A stretch of 47,652 nucleotides of DNA. It comes from Lachnospiraceae bacterium (GTDB lineage: Bacteria; Bacillota; Clostridia; Lachnospirales; Lachnospiraceae). Under the pieces are notes generated by a model. That model ran no database searches. It saw only the letters and a program-made list of their open reading frames with translations, and was not told the DNA's origin. The stretch covers positions 1-47,652 of the forward strand of contig JAQVCQ010000009.1 of NCBI GenBank assembly GCA_028689715.1, written 5' to 3'. The position numbers and the translations under genes are program-made. Positions 7,693 to 16,224 of this stretch are shown piece after piece (the stretch's first letter is position 1; every line of letters begins with the position of its first letter).

Positions 7693-7785
7693 AACAATAT
7701 AAACCATAAAGTTTTTTAGAATAGAAACTATTGTGTTTTAAAATAAACTCTGCAGCATGCAGACAAAAAAGGGTGTGGATCATAA

Positions 7786-8733
7786 ATGAAAAATAAAATA
7801 AAAAATTCAATTATTTTCATTTCTTTTGTTGGTATAACGATACATGTTATTAACAAAGTTATGGAAACAGTATCTTTATTTAGTAACAGGCTCAATAATC
7901 AGGATAACCAGTATTATGAATGGAGATTTGGAAAAATACGCTTTATAAAAAAAGGAAATGGTTCTCCTATTTTATTAATTCATGATCTGATACCTGGAAG
8001 CTCACAATATGAATTTAATGCCATAATCAATACCTTATCAAAAACAAATGAAGTCTATGCCATCGACCTTTTAGGATATGGCTTATCTGATAAGCCAAAT
8101 TTAACTTATACCAACTACCTATATGTACAATTGATTAATGACTTTATTAAAAAGATAATTGGAAGAAAAACAGATATCATTGCGACCGGACATGCTTTTC
8201 CAATTGCTATCATGACGTGTCATAACAATCCTGAAGTTGTAAACAGAATTGTTGGTATTAATCCTGAAAGTTTGTTTAATTCTAATATGATACCTTCACG
8301 CTATTCAAAACTTTTAAAATTAATCCTTGACTCACCAATTATTGGAACTTTTATATTTAATCTTCTTACTACAAGAAGCAATATAGAAATGGATTTTAAA
8401 GAAAAATATGTTCATAATTCTTTACTCATTAGTGATGATCTTATAGAAGCTTATTTAGAATCATCGAGATTAGATAAAAGTGCTTCAAAATATGCGATAT
8501 CCAGCTTTCTTGCAAAATATACAAATGCAAATATTATTCATGCTCTAAAAGAAATTAACAATAGTATCTATTTAATATGTGGAAAAGAAGAGTTAAATAT
8601 AGATACCATTGTTAATAACTATGAATACTATAATAGTTCCATTGAATCCTTTACCATACAAAATACAAAACATTTTCCTCATATAGAAGAACCCAAGGAA
8701 TTTATTAAAATTTTATCTGACTTTATTCACTGA
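7786..8733 (+). CDS. Alpha/beta-hydrolase fold protein lacking the nucleophile serine (probable pseudoenzyme)
   Basis: The 315-residue protein has an N-terminal hydrophobic segment (residues about 8-24) that could anchor it in the membrane. An alpha/beta-hydrolase core follows: PILLIHDLIPGSS at the oxyanion loop, VYAIDLLGYGLSDKP, the elbow region IIATGHAFPIAIM, and a C-terminal KHFPHIEEPKEF with the expected histidine. The nucleophile elbow, normally GxSxG, reads G135-H-A-F-P139, so the serine is replaced by Ala137 (codon GCT at 8194-8196). The His and an acidic residue (ICGKEE) persist. It is read head-on to replication, with its own promoter, and its stop codon directly abuts that of rsmG. 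It may be a binding or scaffold protein. Family membership is secure, function is not. Confidence 0.85.
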   Translation: MKNKIKNSIIFISFVGITIHVINKVMETVSLFSNRLNNQDNQYYEWRFGKIRFIKKGNGSPILLIHDLIPGSSQYEFNAIINTLSKTNEVYAIDLLGYGLSDKPNLTYTNYLYVQLINDFIKKIIGRKTDIIATGHAFPIAIMTCHNNPEVVNRIVGINPESLFNSNMIPSRYSKLLKLILDSPIIGTFIFNLLTTRSNIEMDFKEKYVHNSLLISDDLIEAYLESSRLDKSASKYAISSFLAKYTNANIIHALKEINNSIYLICGKEELNIDTIVNNYEYYNSSIESFTIQNTKHFPHIEEPKEFIKILSDFIH

Positions 8734-9456
8734 TCAAAGAGGCTCTTTTGAAGGAATTCCAGCTTTTCTGGGATAGAAGGGTGGCGTTGATTTTATTTTT
8801 TCGATAACAATTAAATTTCTATGAATATCAGAACCAGGCAGAGTAAATTCTGTCTGGTTCTTTATTTTTCCACCTAACAGCTTAATTCCCTTTTGTGCTG
8901 TCATCACTTCATCATTCCCTTTTTCGGATTTAAAAGATACAAAACATCCTCCTACTTTAACATAAGGAAGGCAGTATTCAGATAAAGTAGATAAATTCGC
9001 TACAGCTCTGGATACACAAATATCAAATTGCTCACGATACTTATCATCACGAGAATAATCTTCAGCTCTTGCATGTAATGTATTAACACGTTGAAGTGTT
9101 AAACTATCTATTACTTCATTCAAAAAATTAATTCTTTTATTCAATGAATCAAGCAGAACAACCTGAATGTGTGGAAAAACAATTTTTATAGGCAATCCTG
9201 GAAAACCTGCACCTGTACCAATATCGATCAAAGAATTAATTTTACTCATATCCATAACTTTAACAATTGAAACACTGTCTACAAAGTGTTTTATCACAAC
9301 ATCTTCATAATCTGTAATTGCAGTTAGATTCATAACCTTATTTTTTTCTATCATAAGATTATAGTAATTATTGAACTGCTCAAACTGATCAGAACTTAAC
9401 TCAATACCTATATTACGCATACCTTCATACAGTAGCTCTTTTTTATTATCTAACAA
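8734..9456 (-). CDS. rsmG: 16S rRNA (guanine(527)-N(7))-methyltransferase RsmG
   Basis: RsmG methylates G527 of 16S rRNA using S-adenosylmethionine. The 240-residue protein has MNLTAITDYEDVVIKHFVDS, the SAM-binding LIDIGTGAGFPGLPI, the acidic strand end VVLLDSLNKRINFL, the CVSRAVANLSTLSEYCLP block, and a C-terminal LPG...RNLIVIEK. The start is a TTG at 9456, chosen because AGGTGA stands at correct spacing and no in-frame ATG fits better. It begins 9 nt after the mnmG stop. Its TGA stop (8736-8734) abuts the convergent hydrolase stop with no spacer and no separate terminator. Confidence 0.96.
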   Translation of the reverse strand: MLDNKKELLYEGMRNIGIELSSDQFEQFNNYYNLMIEKNKVMNLTAITDYEDVVIKHFVDSVSIVKVMDMSKINSLIDIGTGAGFPGLPIKIVFPHIQVVLLDSLNKRINFLNEVIDSLTLQRVNTLHARAEDYSRDDKYREQFDICVSRAVANLSTLSEYCLPYVKVGGCFVSFKSEKGNDEVMTAQKGIKLLGGKIKNQTEFTLPGSDIHRNLIVIEKIKSTPPFYPRKAGIPSKEPL

Positions 9457-9465
9457 ATAATCACC

Positions 9466-11373
9466 TTATCTTTCATCACTCTTCTTCATACTCTCAATAT
9501 AAATCAATAATACAGAAATATCCGCAGGTGAAACACCGGAAATTCTGGAAGCCTGCCCTACAGAAACAGGTTTATGAATAATTAGTTTCTGTCTTGCCTC
9601 TTTACGTAGACTCTGAATATTATTATAATCCAATGATTCCGGTATTTTCTTATGTTCCATTTTTTTAAATTGTTCTACCTGTTTTAACTGACGTTTCATA
9701 TATCCTTCATATTTGATATTAATATTGACCTGTTCTAAAATATCCTCAGACAATATGTTTTCTCTTGAAGGGTCTATTGGTGATAGTATTTCATAGGAAA
9801 GCTCAGGTCTGCATATCAATTCAGCAAGACTTGCTGCAGTCTTCAGAGAAGAACTACCTTTGGAAGCTAAAAATTCCTGTATTTCTTTATTTGCTCCAAC
9901 TGAAATACTTTTTAATCTCTCAACTTCCTTTTTGATTGCTTCTTCTTTATAAATAACATAATCGTATTCTGACCTGCTTACCAGACCGTGTTCATATCCA
10001 TACTTGCGAAGTCTTAAATCTGCATTATCCTGTCTGAGAAGAAGTCTGTATTCTGCCCTTGAAGTCATCATTCTATAAGGTTCTGTCGTTTCTTTTGTTA
10101 CAAGATCATCAATCAGAACACCAATATATGCATCTGATCTGTCTAAGACCAGATAATCTTCTTTCAATATCGATTCAGCAGCATTGATTCCCGCTACAAG
10201 TCCCTGTGCAGCAGCCTCTTCATACCCACTGCTCCCATTGAACTGACCTGCACTAAATAAGCCACCTATTTCTCTGAATTCAAGTGATGGATATAACTGT
10301 GTTGCATCAATACAGTCATACTCAATTGCATAAGCATTTCTTACTATATTACATTTTTCGAGACCTGGAACTGACCTGTACATTAAAATCTGTACGTCTT
10401 CTGGCAGAGAAGAAGACATACCCCCTACATACCATTCATTTGTACTAATTCCTTCCGGTTCTAAAAAAACCTGATGCTTATTCTTTTCTGCAAACTTAAC
10501 AACTTTATCTTCAATAGAAGGGCAGTACCTTGGTCCTGTTCCTTCTATTACACCTGAATATAAAGGTGATCTTCCTAAATTATTATTTATTATATTATGA
10601 GTCTCTTCGTTCGTATATGTCAGATAACATGAAATCTGATCCTTCTGAATCATCTCAGGATCCGTTGAAAATGAAAAAGGTACAATTCTTTCATCACCTT
10701 TTTGTTCCTCCATTTTAGTAAAATCAATTGTTTTACCATCCAGTCTGGCTGGAGTACCCGTTTTAAAACGTCTTATCCTGATACCAAGATCCAGAAGTGA
10801 GTCTGTTAGTGAATTTGCTGCCTGCAGTCCATTAGGCCCGGTATGTGTGATAGATTCCCCACAAAGACACCTGGCCTTTAAATAGGTCCCTGTACAAAGA
10901 ATCACTGCTTTACACAAATACTCAATACCAGTATTTATTCTAACTCCTGTAATAATTCTTTTTCCCTCATCATTTACAGTGCTTAATATCTGTGTTACTT
11001 CAGCCTGTTTTATTGTAAGATGATCCTGATTCTGCAAAACCATTCTCATTGATTTAGAATATTCTGCTTTATCAGCCTGAGCTCTCAAGGAAAAAACAGC
11101 AGGTCCTTTTGATGTATTTAACATTTTAGACTGTATAAAAGTACGATCTATGTTTTTCCCCATCTCTCCACCAAGTGCATCCAATTCTCTAACTAAATGA
11201 CCTTTTGAAGTTCCACCTATGTTGGGATTACATGGCATTAATGCAATACTTTCAATGTTTACTGTAAATATAACAGTTTCTAATCCTTTTCTCGCACATG
11301 CAAGTGCAGCTTCACAACCTGCGTGACCTGCCCCAATAACACATACGTCTACATTCTCAACTCTGTTTGTCAT
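9466..11373 (-). CDS. mnmG: tRNA uridine-5-carboxymethylaminomethyl(34) synthesis enzyme MnmG (GidA)
   Basis: MnmG is the FAD-binding partner of MnmE in modification of wobble uridine 34 of tRNAs. The protein has the FAD dinucleotide fold [19 protein letters not shown] at its start, [13 protein letters not shown], the conserved [12 protein letters not shown], and DGLQ-type C-terminal signatures including [26 protein letters not shown] (here given in part). In-frame starts exist at 11385 (TTG), 11379 and 11373. The last is preferred because it places eight residues before DVCVIG as in B. subtilis and has GGA seven bases upstream. The protein is then 635 residues. It lies 18 nt after mnmE. Confidence 0.96.
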   Translation of the reverse strand: MTNRVENVDVCVIGAGHAGCEAALACARKGLETVIFTVNIESIALMPCNPNIGGTSKGHLVRELDALGGEMGKNIDRTFIQSKMLNTSKGPAVFSLRAQADKAEYSKSMRMVLQNQDHLTIKQAEVTQILSTVNDEGKRIITGVRINTGIEYLCKAVILCTGTYLKARCLCGESITHTGPNGLQAANSLTDSLLDLGIRIRRFKTGTPARLDGKTIDFTKMEEQKGDERIVPFSFSTDPEMIQKDQISCYLTYTNEETHNIINNNLGRSPLYSGVIEGTGPRYCPSIEDKVVKFAEKNKHQVFLEPEGISTNEWYVGGMSSSLPEDVQILMYRSVPGLEKCNIVRNAYAIEYDCIDATQLYPSLEFREIGGLFSAGQFNGSSGYEEAAAQGLVAGINAAESILKEDYLVLDRSDAYIGVLIDDLVTKETTEPYRMMTSRAEYRLLLRQDNADLRLRKYGYEHGLVSRSEYDYVIYKEEAIKKEVERLKSISVGANKEIQEFLASKGSSSLKTAASLAELICRPELSYEILSPIDPSRENILSEDILEQVNINIKYEGYMKRQLKQVEQFKKMEHKKIPESLDYNNIQSLRKEARQKLIIHKPVSVGQASRISGVSPADISVLLIYIESMKKSDER

Positions 11374-11391
11374 AACCATTTCCAACTTTCA

Positions 11392-12792
11392 TTATTTGCC
11401 CATACAAAATTTTGAAAAGATCTCATTTACCAGATCTTCACCTACTTCTTCACCAATTATCATTCCCAGTGATGTATATGCACTCATTAAATCAATAGAA
11501 TAAAAATCTTCCGGCATTTGATCAGATATACTTATCAATACCTGTCCTAAACTTTCAACTGTATCATTTAATGCTTCGATCTGTCTCAAATTTGTAATAT
11601 AAACTTCATCGTTATAATTAATGTGTCCATTAAAAAACATCATTTCTATATACTTTTCAAGTTCGTCCAAACCAAATCGATTCACTGTCGAAGTTCTGAT
11701 CAGCATACCAGAAACATCTTCATCTATCAGATCTTTTACCTTTTTAATAAATTCTTCCTCATTTAATGCAGGTTCTAAATCTGTTTTATTCCATAAAATA
11801 ACTTTTTTCTTTTTTGATACAATTTTTATAATATCTTCTTCATCATGATCCAATGGAACAGAAGAATCTACCACATAAATAATAAAATCTGATTCCTGCG
11901 CATATTTTATTGCTTTATCAATACCAATCTTTTCTACTTCATTATCAGCATCACAAATTCCTGCAGTATCAATTAAATTCAACTGTATTCCATTAATATG
12001 AATAGTCTCTTCAATTGTGTCTCTGGTGGTACCTGCAATATTCGTTACAATTGCTCTTTCTTCACCTACCAGTCTATTCAATAAAGATGATTTTCCCGCA
12101 TTTGGTTTGCCTACTATAACAGTATTAATACCTTCTTTTAAAACTTTACCATTATTTCCAGACTGAATTAATTTTGTTAGTTTATTTACCAGATCTTTAA
12201 TAATATTATTTAATCTTTCAGAATACCCCTCTAATGAAATGTGTTCAGGATCATCTAATGCAGACTCTATAAAAGCAATTTCATACAAAATAGACTGTCT
12301 TATTTCAATGATCTGATCACTAATGTATCCTTTTAACTGATTCACAGAACTTTTTAGAGCATAATCATTTTTTGCATGAATAATTTCTGAAACTGCTTCA
12401 GCTTTTGATAAGTCTATTCTGCCATTTAAAAAAGCTCTTTTTGTAAACTCACCAGGTTGTGCAATTCTTGCTCCATTTTTTATAACCGTTTCCAGAACTT
12501 TTTTTACCACGTGTACACCACCATGGCAATTAATTTCAACTGTATTCTCCGCTGTGTAACTTTTTGGTCCCTTCATGATCATAACTAAAACTTCATCGAT
12601 CAATTCATTTCCGTCATAAATAAAACCATAGTGAATCGTATGAGATTTAACATTCTCTAAATTACTCTGATTTTTTTTATTTTTAAATATTTTATTTACA
12701 ACAGAAATGGATTCATCTCCACTCACTCTTACAATTCCAATTCCAGAATTGGAAAGAGCAGTAGCAATTGCTGCGATTGTATCACTTTTCAT
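11392..12792 (-). CDS. mnmE: tRNA modification GTPase MnmE (TrmE)
   Basis: MnmE is a dimeric GTPase that works with MnmG on tRNA wobble uridines. The 466-residue protein has the N-terminal tetrahydrofolate-binding domain (IAAIATALSNSGIGIVRVSG), a helical domain, and an inserted G domain. The G domain has GKPNAGKSSLLN (G1), GTTRDTIEE (G2), DTAGICD (G3) and NKTD (G4). The C-terminus is CMGK, matching the CxGK formyl-binding motif. TAGGAGT precedes the ATG. A strong intrinsic terminator ends about 10 nt before the ATG, so the gene must depend on readthrough or on a promoter inside jag. Confidence 0.97.
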   Translation of the reverse strand: MKSDTIAAIATALSNSGIGIVRVSGDESISVVNKIFKNKKNQSNLENVKSHTIHYGFIYDGNELIDEVLVMIMKGPKSYTAENTVEINCHGGVHVVKKVLETVIKNGARIAQPGEFTKRAFLNGRIDLSKAEAVSEIIHAKNDYALKSSVNQLKGYISDQIIEIRQSILYEIAFIESALDDPEHISLEGYSERLNNIIKDLVNKLTKLIQSGNNGKVLKEGINTVIVGKPNAGKSSLLNRLVGEERAIVTNIAGTTRDTIEETIHINGIQLNLIDTAGICDADNEVEKIGIDKAIKYAQESDFIIYVVDSSVPLDHDEEDIIKIVSKKKKVILWNKTDLEPALNEEEFIKKVKDLIDEDVSGMLIRTSTVNRFGLDELEKYIEMMFFNGHINYNDEVYITNLRQIEALNDTVESLGQVLISISDQMPEDFYSIDLMSAYTSLGMIIGEEVGEDLVNEIFSKFCMGK

Positions 12793-12802
12793 ATCTACTC
12801 CT

Positions 12803-12842
12803 AAAAAAGAGGATGGATAGAAATACTTCTATATCCACCCTC
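12803..12842 (-). terminator. Intrinsic terminator/attenuator between jag and mnmE
   Basis: On the minus strand GAGGGTGGATA (from 12842) pairs with TATCCATCCTC (ending at 12809), with one G-U pair around a short loop, followed by six T (12808-12803). It lies 18 nt after the jag stop. The mnmE ribosome site begins right after the T run, so the hairpin sits in the mnmE leader. Confidence 0.85.
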
Positions 12843-12860
12843 AAAAAAACAATTAATAAA

Positions 12861-13493
12861 TTATCTTTTTAAAGAAATAACAACTCTTCTAAATGGTTCT
12901 TCACCTTCACTATGAGTTGTAACATATTTATCATTTTGGAGAGCTGAATGAATAATTCTTCTCTCATAAGGATTCATTGGTTCCAAAGAAACAGATCTCT
13001 TTGATCTCTTTACTTTATAAGAAATATTTTTAGCAAGATTTTCAAGTGTATCTTTTCTTCTCTTTCTATAATTCTCTGTATCAACTTTTACTCTAATATA
13101 ATCTTCACTTTCTTTATTCACTACAAGTGAAACTAAATATTGAAGTGAATCAAGTGTTTGCCCTCTTTTACCAATCAATACACCCATTTCTTCACCACTA
13201 AGATTAACATCCAGAGTATTTTCACTTTTATCAAATACGAGTTCTGTTAAAACTGTTAAATTCATTGCAGCAAATACTTCATCAAGAAATTTTTTCGCTT
13301 TTTCTTCTAATGACTGAACTACTATTTTTTCTTTTGCTCTGATTACGGCTTTTTTTGAATTAAATCCTAAAAACCCTGCAGAACCTTCTTCTATTATTTC
13401 ATACTCAAGTTTATCGCTTGTAATACCAAGTTTCTGACATGCTTCTATCATTGCATCATTTACAGTTTTTGCAGATATTTCAATGTAATCCAT
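12861..13493 (-). CDS. jag: RNA-binding protein Jag / KhpB (Jag-N, KH and R3H domains)
   Basis: The 210-residue cytosolic RNA-binding protein is linked in Gram-positives to cell elongation and division. The Jag-N domain (1-55) includes SAGFLGFNSKKAVIRAK. The KH domain (about 75-150) carries the GxxG-type loop GVLIGKRGQTLDSLQYLVS. The R3H domain (about 150-210) reads SLEPMNPYERRIIHSALQ and ends EEPFRRVVISLKR. It lies 11 nt after yidC, a coupling conserved across Firmicutes. The ATG at 13493 has GGGGG upstream. Confidence 0.96.
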   Translation of the reverse strand: MDYIEISAKTVNDAMIEACQKLGITSDKLEYEIIEEGSAGFLGFNSKKAVIRAKEKIVVQSLEEKAKKFLDEVFAAMNLTVLTELVFDKSENTLDVNLSGEEMGVLIGKRGQTLDSLQYLVSLVVNKESEDYIRVKVDTENYRKRRKDTLENLAKNISYKVKRSKRSVSLEPMNPYERRIIHSALQNDKYVTTHSEGEEPFRRVVISLKR

Positions 13494-13504
13494 TTCTATA
13501 CCCC

Positions 13505-14788
13505 CTATTTATTGTTTTTCTCGTTAAATTTTCTTACCATGTTTGCTTTGGCAGCAATACTATTTGAATCAACATTATTACTATTGTAATATTCAGATGC
13601 TTTCTTTAAAGCTGCATCTTTTTCTTCCTGAGAAAGTGATTTTTCAGATCCTGAAGTTTTTGTGGATATTTTTGCATTACTTGCCAGACTCTGTGACAGT
13701 ACACTTACTTTCTTTGGCTTTTTATTATTTTTCTCAATATTTTTCTTGATCAACTCATTAATATCCATTTTATCGATATGTTTATTAATTGCAATCTGCT
13801 GAATACTTCTTACCACAGCACCTGCTACCCAGTATAATCCCAGACCTGTAGGAAGTGTAAAACAGAAAAATGCTGACATAAGTGGCATTACAGTGTTCAT
13901 TGTTTTCATAGAAGAAGCCATTGGATTATCAGGATTTGCATTTGCATCAGCCTGTGGCATTAATTTTACATTCAGCCATTGTGTAAGAGCAGCAAGTAAA
14001 GGAACTATGAACGCTGCAACAACCATTAGAAAGGAACCATTTGTAAAAGCTTCTTTCATCATAAAAGATGGAGAATCAGCCATATTCATTCCTAAAAAAT
14101 TATTATACTCATTTAATTTTGTCAGAGTATTTGTTACATCTGAAGATAAAACACTAAATTTATCACCGATACTATTCCATTCAGTAGTAGAAGCCTTATT
14201 TAAAACATCTATAAATGTATTTTGAATATACTCAGTATTTCCTGATACAAATAATTCATTTTCAAAATGTTTTGTAAACATATTTGCATTTTTGAATGTT
14301 TTAATAAAATCAACACTTCCGTTTTGTGAAATCAGGTTATCAACAAGCGGAAAAAATGCATTCTTCATCGTTGTAACATATGCCGGCATATTATAAATTA
14401 CACGATATAATGCAAATAAAATTGGCATCTGGATCAATAACTGAAGACAACTTCCTGTTGGTGAAACACCATATTTAGCATATACTTCTTTTGTTTCCTC
14501 ATTCATGGCAACCATCGAGTTATTATCTTTTTTATTTTTGTATTTTGCCTGGATTGCCTGAATTTCAGGATTCATTTTAGCAGACAATTTTGAAAATTTC
14601 TGCTGTTTAATTGTAAGAGGCATTAATAATAAATAAATTACAATTGTAAATAAAATAATTGCCAGTCCTACATTTGGAATACCAATCAAATTTAGAAAAT
14701 TAAAAATGGCATTCATAATCAAACCCAATATTTCTGCTACAGGTCCAATAATAAATGTTGTATCTTTTGTCAATAAAATTCCAGACAT
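13505..14788 (-). CDS. yidC: Membrane protein insertase YidC (Oxa1 family)
   Basis: YidC inserts and folds membrane proteins, alone or with SecYEG. The 427-residue protein has about five membrane segments. These include NVGLAIILFTIVIYLLLMPL followed by the cytosolic hairpin SKLSAKMNPEIQAIQAKYK, then CLQLLIQMPILFALYRVIYNMP, and late segments near residues 255-275 and 310-335. A long loop of about 100 residues lies between the second and third segments. No lipobox is present, unlike Bacillus SpoIIIJ. The C-terminal tail is long and basic (KKNIEKNNKKPKK). The site AGGAGG precedes the ATG at 14788. Confidence 0.96.
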   Translation of the reverse strand: MSGILLTKDTTFIIGPVAEILGLIMNAIFNFLNLIGIPNVGLAIILFTIVIYLLLMPLTIKQQKFSKLSAKMNPEIQAIQAKYKNKKDNNSMVAMNEETKEVYAKYGVSPTGSCLQLLIQMPILFALYRVIYNMPAYVTTMKNAFFPLVDNLISQNGSVDFIKTFKNANMFTKHFENELFVSGNTEYIQNTFIDVLNKASTTEWNSIGDKFSVLSSDVTNTLTKLNEYNNFLGMNMADSPSFMMKEAFTNGSFLMVVAAFIVPLLAALTQWLNVKLMPQADANANPDNPMASSMKTMNTVMPLMSAFFCFTLPTGLGLYWVAGAVVRSIQQIAINKHIDKMDINELIKKNIEKNNKKPKKVSVLSQSLASNAKISTKTSGSEKSLSQEEKDAALKKASEYYNSNNVDSNSIAAKANMVRKFNEKNNK

Positions 14789-14812
14789 TTCATTTCCTCC
14801 TAGTAAAACCCC

Positions 14813-15022
14813 TTATGGAACAGGATCATATCCTCCTTTTGAAAAAGGATTACATCTTAAAATTCTCCACGTCATCAACAAACCGCCTTTAAAAAAACCA
14901 TACTTTTGCACAGCCTCCAAAGCATACTCTGAACAGCTTGGATAATAAGGACATTTTGTTGATTTTAATGGAGATAAATATTTTCTATAAAATTGAATGA
15001 ATAATATAAGTATTCTTTTCAT
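14813..15022 (-). CDS. yidD: Membrane protein insertion efficiency factor YidD
   Basis: The 69-residue, amphipathic protein is associated with YidC-dependent insertion. It has the family signature CPYYPSCSEYALEAVQKYG, followed by KGGLLMTWRILRCNPFSKGG and a YDPVP end, all standard for YidD. It lies between rnpA and yidC, in the usual order. The conserved cysteines are present. Confidence 0.96.
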   Translation of the reverse strand: MKRILILFIQFYRKYLSPLKSTKCPYYPSCSEYALEAVQKYGFFKGGLLMTWRILRCNPFSKGGYDPVP

Positions 15023-15073
15023 AATTTTCCATTCATATATTATATTAGAAATATAATATACTCTGAATCATTT

Positions 15074-15421
15074 CTAATTAAAAAAAATCTTAATGACACC
15101 ATGAAGTTTGGCAAGATGTAATAAAGCACTTTCAATCTCAAAATAACCTACTGAAGCTGCTGAATTTCTTGCAATGACTACTATATCTAAACCACTATTA
15201 AATATATTTTCATGTAGTCTGTAACTTTCCCGAATCAATCGTGTTATTCTGTGTCTTACAACACTGTTTCCAACTTTTTTGCTAACAGAAATACCTAATC
15301 TGTTCTCATTACTATTATTTTCAAACACATACATAACTAAATATTTGTTAGCATATGATTTTCCATTGTTATAAACAACTTTAAAATCATGATTGCTCTT
15401 TAATGACTGTGAAAAACGCAT
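15074..15421 (-). CDS. rnpA: Ribonuclease P protein component
   Basis: This is the protein subunit of RNase P, which with the catalytic RNA trims the 5' ends of pre-tRNAs. The 115-residue basic protein has LGISVSKKVGNSVVRHRITRLIRESYR and GLDIVVIARN. The conserved RNR-type motif (usually RNRxKR) reads RHRITR here, with Asn to His and Lys to Thr changes. The site AAGGAG lies seven bases before the ATG at 15421. A terminator hairpin between rpmH and this gene suggests reduced expression relative to rpmH. Confidence 0.95.
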   Translation of the reverse strand: MRFSQSLKSNHDFKVVYNNGKSYANKYLVMYVFENNSNENRLGISVSKKVGNSVVRHRITRLIRESYRLHENIFNSGLDIVVIARNSAASVGYFEIESALLHLAKLHGVIKIFFN

Positions 15422-15448
15422 TCATATTCTCCTTAATAAATATCAGAG

Positions 15449-15474
15449 AAAAAAAGGCCACAAAATTGCGGCCT
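15449..15474 (-). terminator. Intrinsic terminator between rpmH and rnpA
   Basis: On the minus strand AGGCCGC pairs with GTGGCCT (one G-U pair) around AATTTT and is followed by seven T. The upstream arm overlaps the last bases of the rpmH stop codon. It would let most transcripts stop after rpmH. Confidence 0.85.
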
Positions 15475-15607
15475 ATGCTGATAACTGTTTTCTTCCTTTA
15501 GCTCTTCTGGAAGCTAATACTTTTCTTCCTCCTGGAGTACTCATTCTTGCTCTGAATCCGTGTACTTTTGATCTTGATCTCTTTTTAGGCTGAAATGTCA
15601 TTTTCAT
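15473..15607 (-). CDS. rpmH: 50S ribosomal protein L34
   Basis: The 44-residue, highly basic ribosomal protein begins [18 protein letters not shown], continues with [19 protein letters not shown], and ends KQLSA. This is the full family length. The ATG at 15607 is preferred over the one two codons later because GGAGG lies 10 nt upstream. rpmH marks the left border of the origin gap, as in most Firmicutes. A TATAAT hexamer on the minus strand at 15656-15651 is a possible -10, without a clear -35. Confidence 0.97.
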   Translation of the reverse strand: MKMTFQPKKRSRSKVHGFRARMSTPGGRKVLASRRAKGRKQLSA

Positions 15608-15780
15608 ACTGTATGCACCTCCTCTTCTTAATACATAATACCCAATATCTATTATATAAGGTAAACGAATTTTTTATTTTGGACAGAAATAGCCCTGTGT
15701 TTGAAAATATCATTACGATTATATATAAATAATCAGGTATCGTCAAGTCCATTCCTTTCATTAAATTATAAATAAAAAAT

Positions 15781-15904
15781 GAATTCTTTTTTATATTTAA
15801 CAGTTATTCTATATATAGAAGTTATTCATTTTTCATTACTAGATGTAGATAAATAAAATAACACTATTATAATAATGAAAATAAAATAATATATTTTATT
15901 GATA
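15781..15904. repeat. Extremely AT-rich tract with small repeats, candidate unwinding element
   Basis: The tract has very few G or C bases. It contains a 14-bp palindrome TTCTATATATAGAA (15807-15820) flanked by the direct repeats AGTTATTC (15802-15809 and 15820-15827). It adjoins the DnaA-box cluster and could be the DNA unwinding element. The role is inferred from composition only. Confidence 0.4.
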
Positions 15905-15943
15905 CCAAAATCAATCATTAACAAGAAAAAAATTTACATAATA

Positions 15944-16070
15944 CTTTCCACATTATGTGTAAAACTTGTTTATAACAATATTTATCATGTTTATTTTTTT
16001 CATATATTTTACTTTATTATCCATAATTTCGATGGTTAAAATGTGAATATGATTTTTAACTTTTTCCACA
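15944..16070. promoter_or_regulatory. Cluster of DnaA-box-like sites
   Basis: Five 9-mers resemble TTATNCACA: CTTTCCACA (15944-15952, plus), TTTTACACA (15964-15956, minus), TTATCCATA (16017-16025, plus), ATATTCACA (16050-16042, minus) and TTTTCCACA (16062-16070, plus). None is a perfect consensus. The first two form an inverted pair 3 nt apart. The third position is often T rather than A, which may reflect the recognition preference of this DnaA. Confidence 0.65.
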
Positions 16071-16161
16071 TATATTACATAATATCAATACCGTAATATT
16101 AATATCTCTTACTAAAATAAATATCTTTTGTTTAAAAGAGGATGACCAACCTAATTAACAT

Positions 16162-16190
16162 TTGATATTTTGATTTAATTAGTTTAATAT
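16162..16190 (+). promoter_or_regulatory. Candidate dnaA promoter
   Basis: TTGATA (16162-16167) and TAATAT (16185-16190) are 17 bp apart, about 35 nt before the dnaA ATG. The spacing and -35 are good; the -10 matches four of six. Confidence 0.5.
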
Positions 16191-16224
16191 ATAGTAGAGA
16201 TATTTTTATTTAAGGAGAATTGAA

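Larger units (their letters stand above)
15608..16224. other. oriC: Replication origin region (oriC) between rpmH and dnaA
   Basis: This is a 617-nt gene-free gap where gene direction switches from leftward to rightward, between rpmH and dnaA, the classical Firmicutes origin position. It is very AT-rich and holds several DnaA-box-like 9-mers at its dnaA side. Mapping the initiation point would need GC-skew calculation over the genome. Confidence 0.9.

Noticed and set aside
5880..9460. A hidden or degraded noc gene between rsmG and parA
   Set aside because: No ParB-like helix-turn-helix or GERR-type motif appears in any frame of this interval; it is fully occupied by the two-component pair and the hydrolase.
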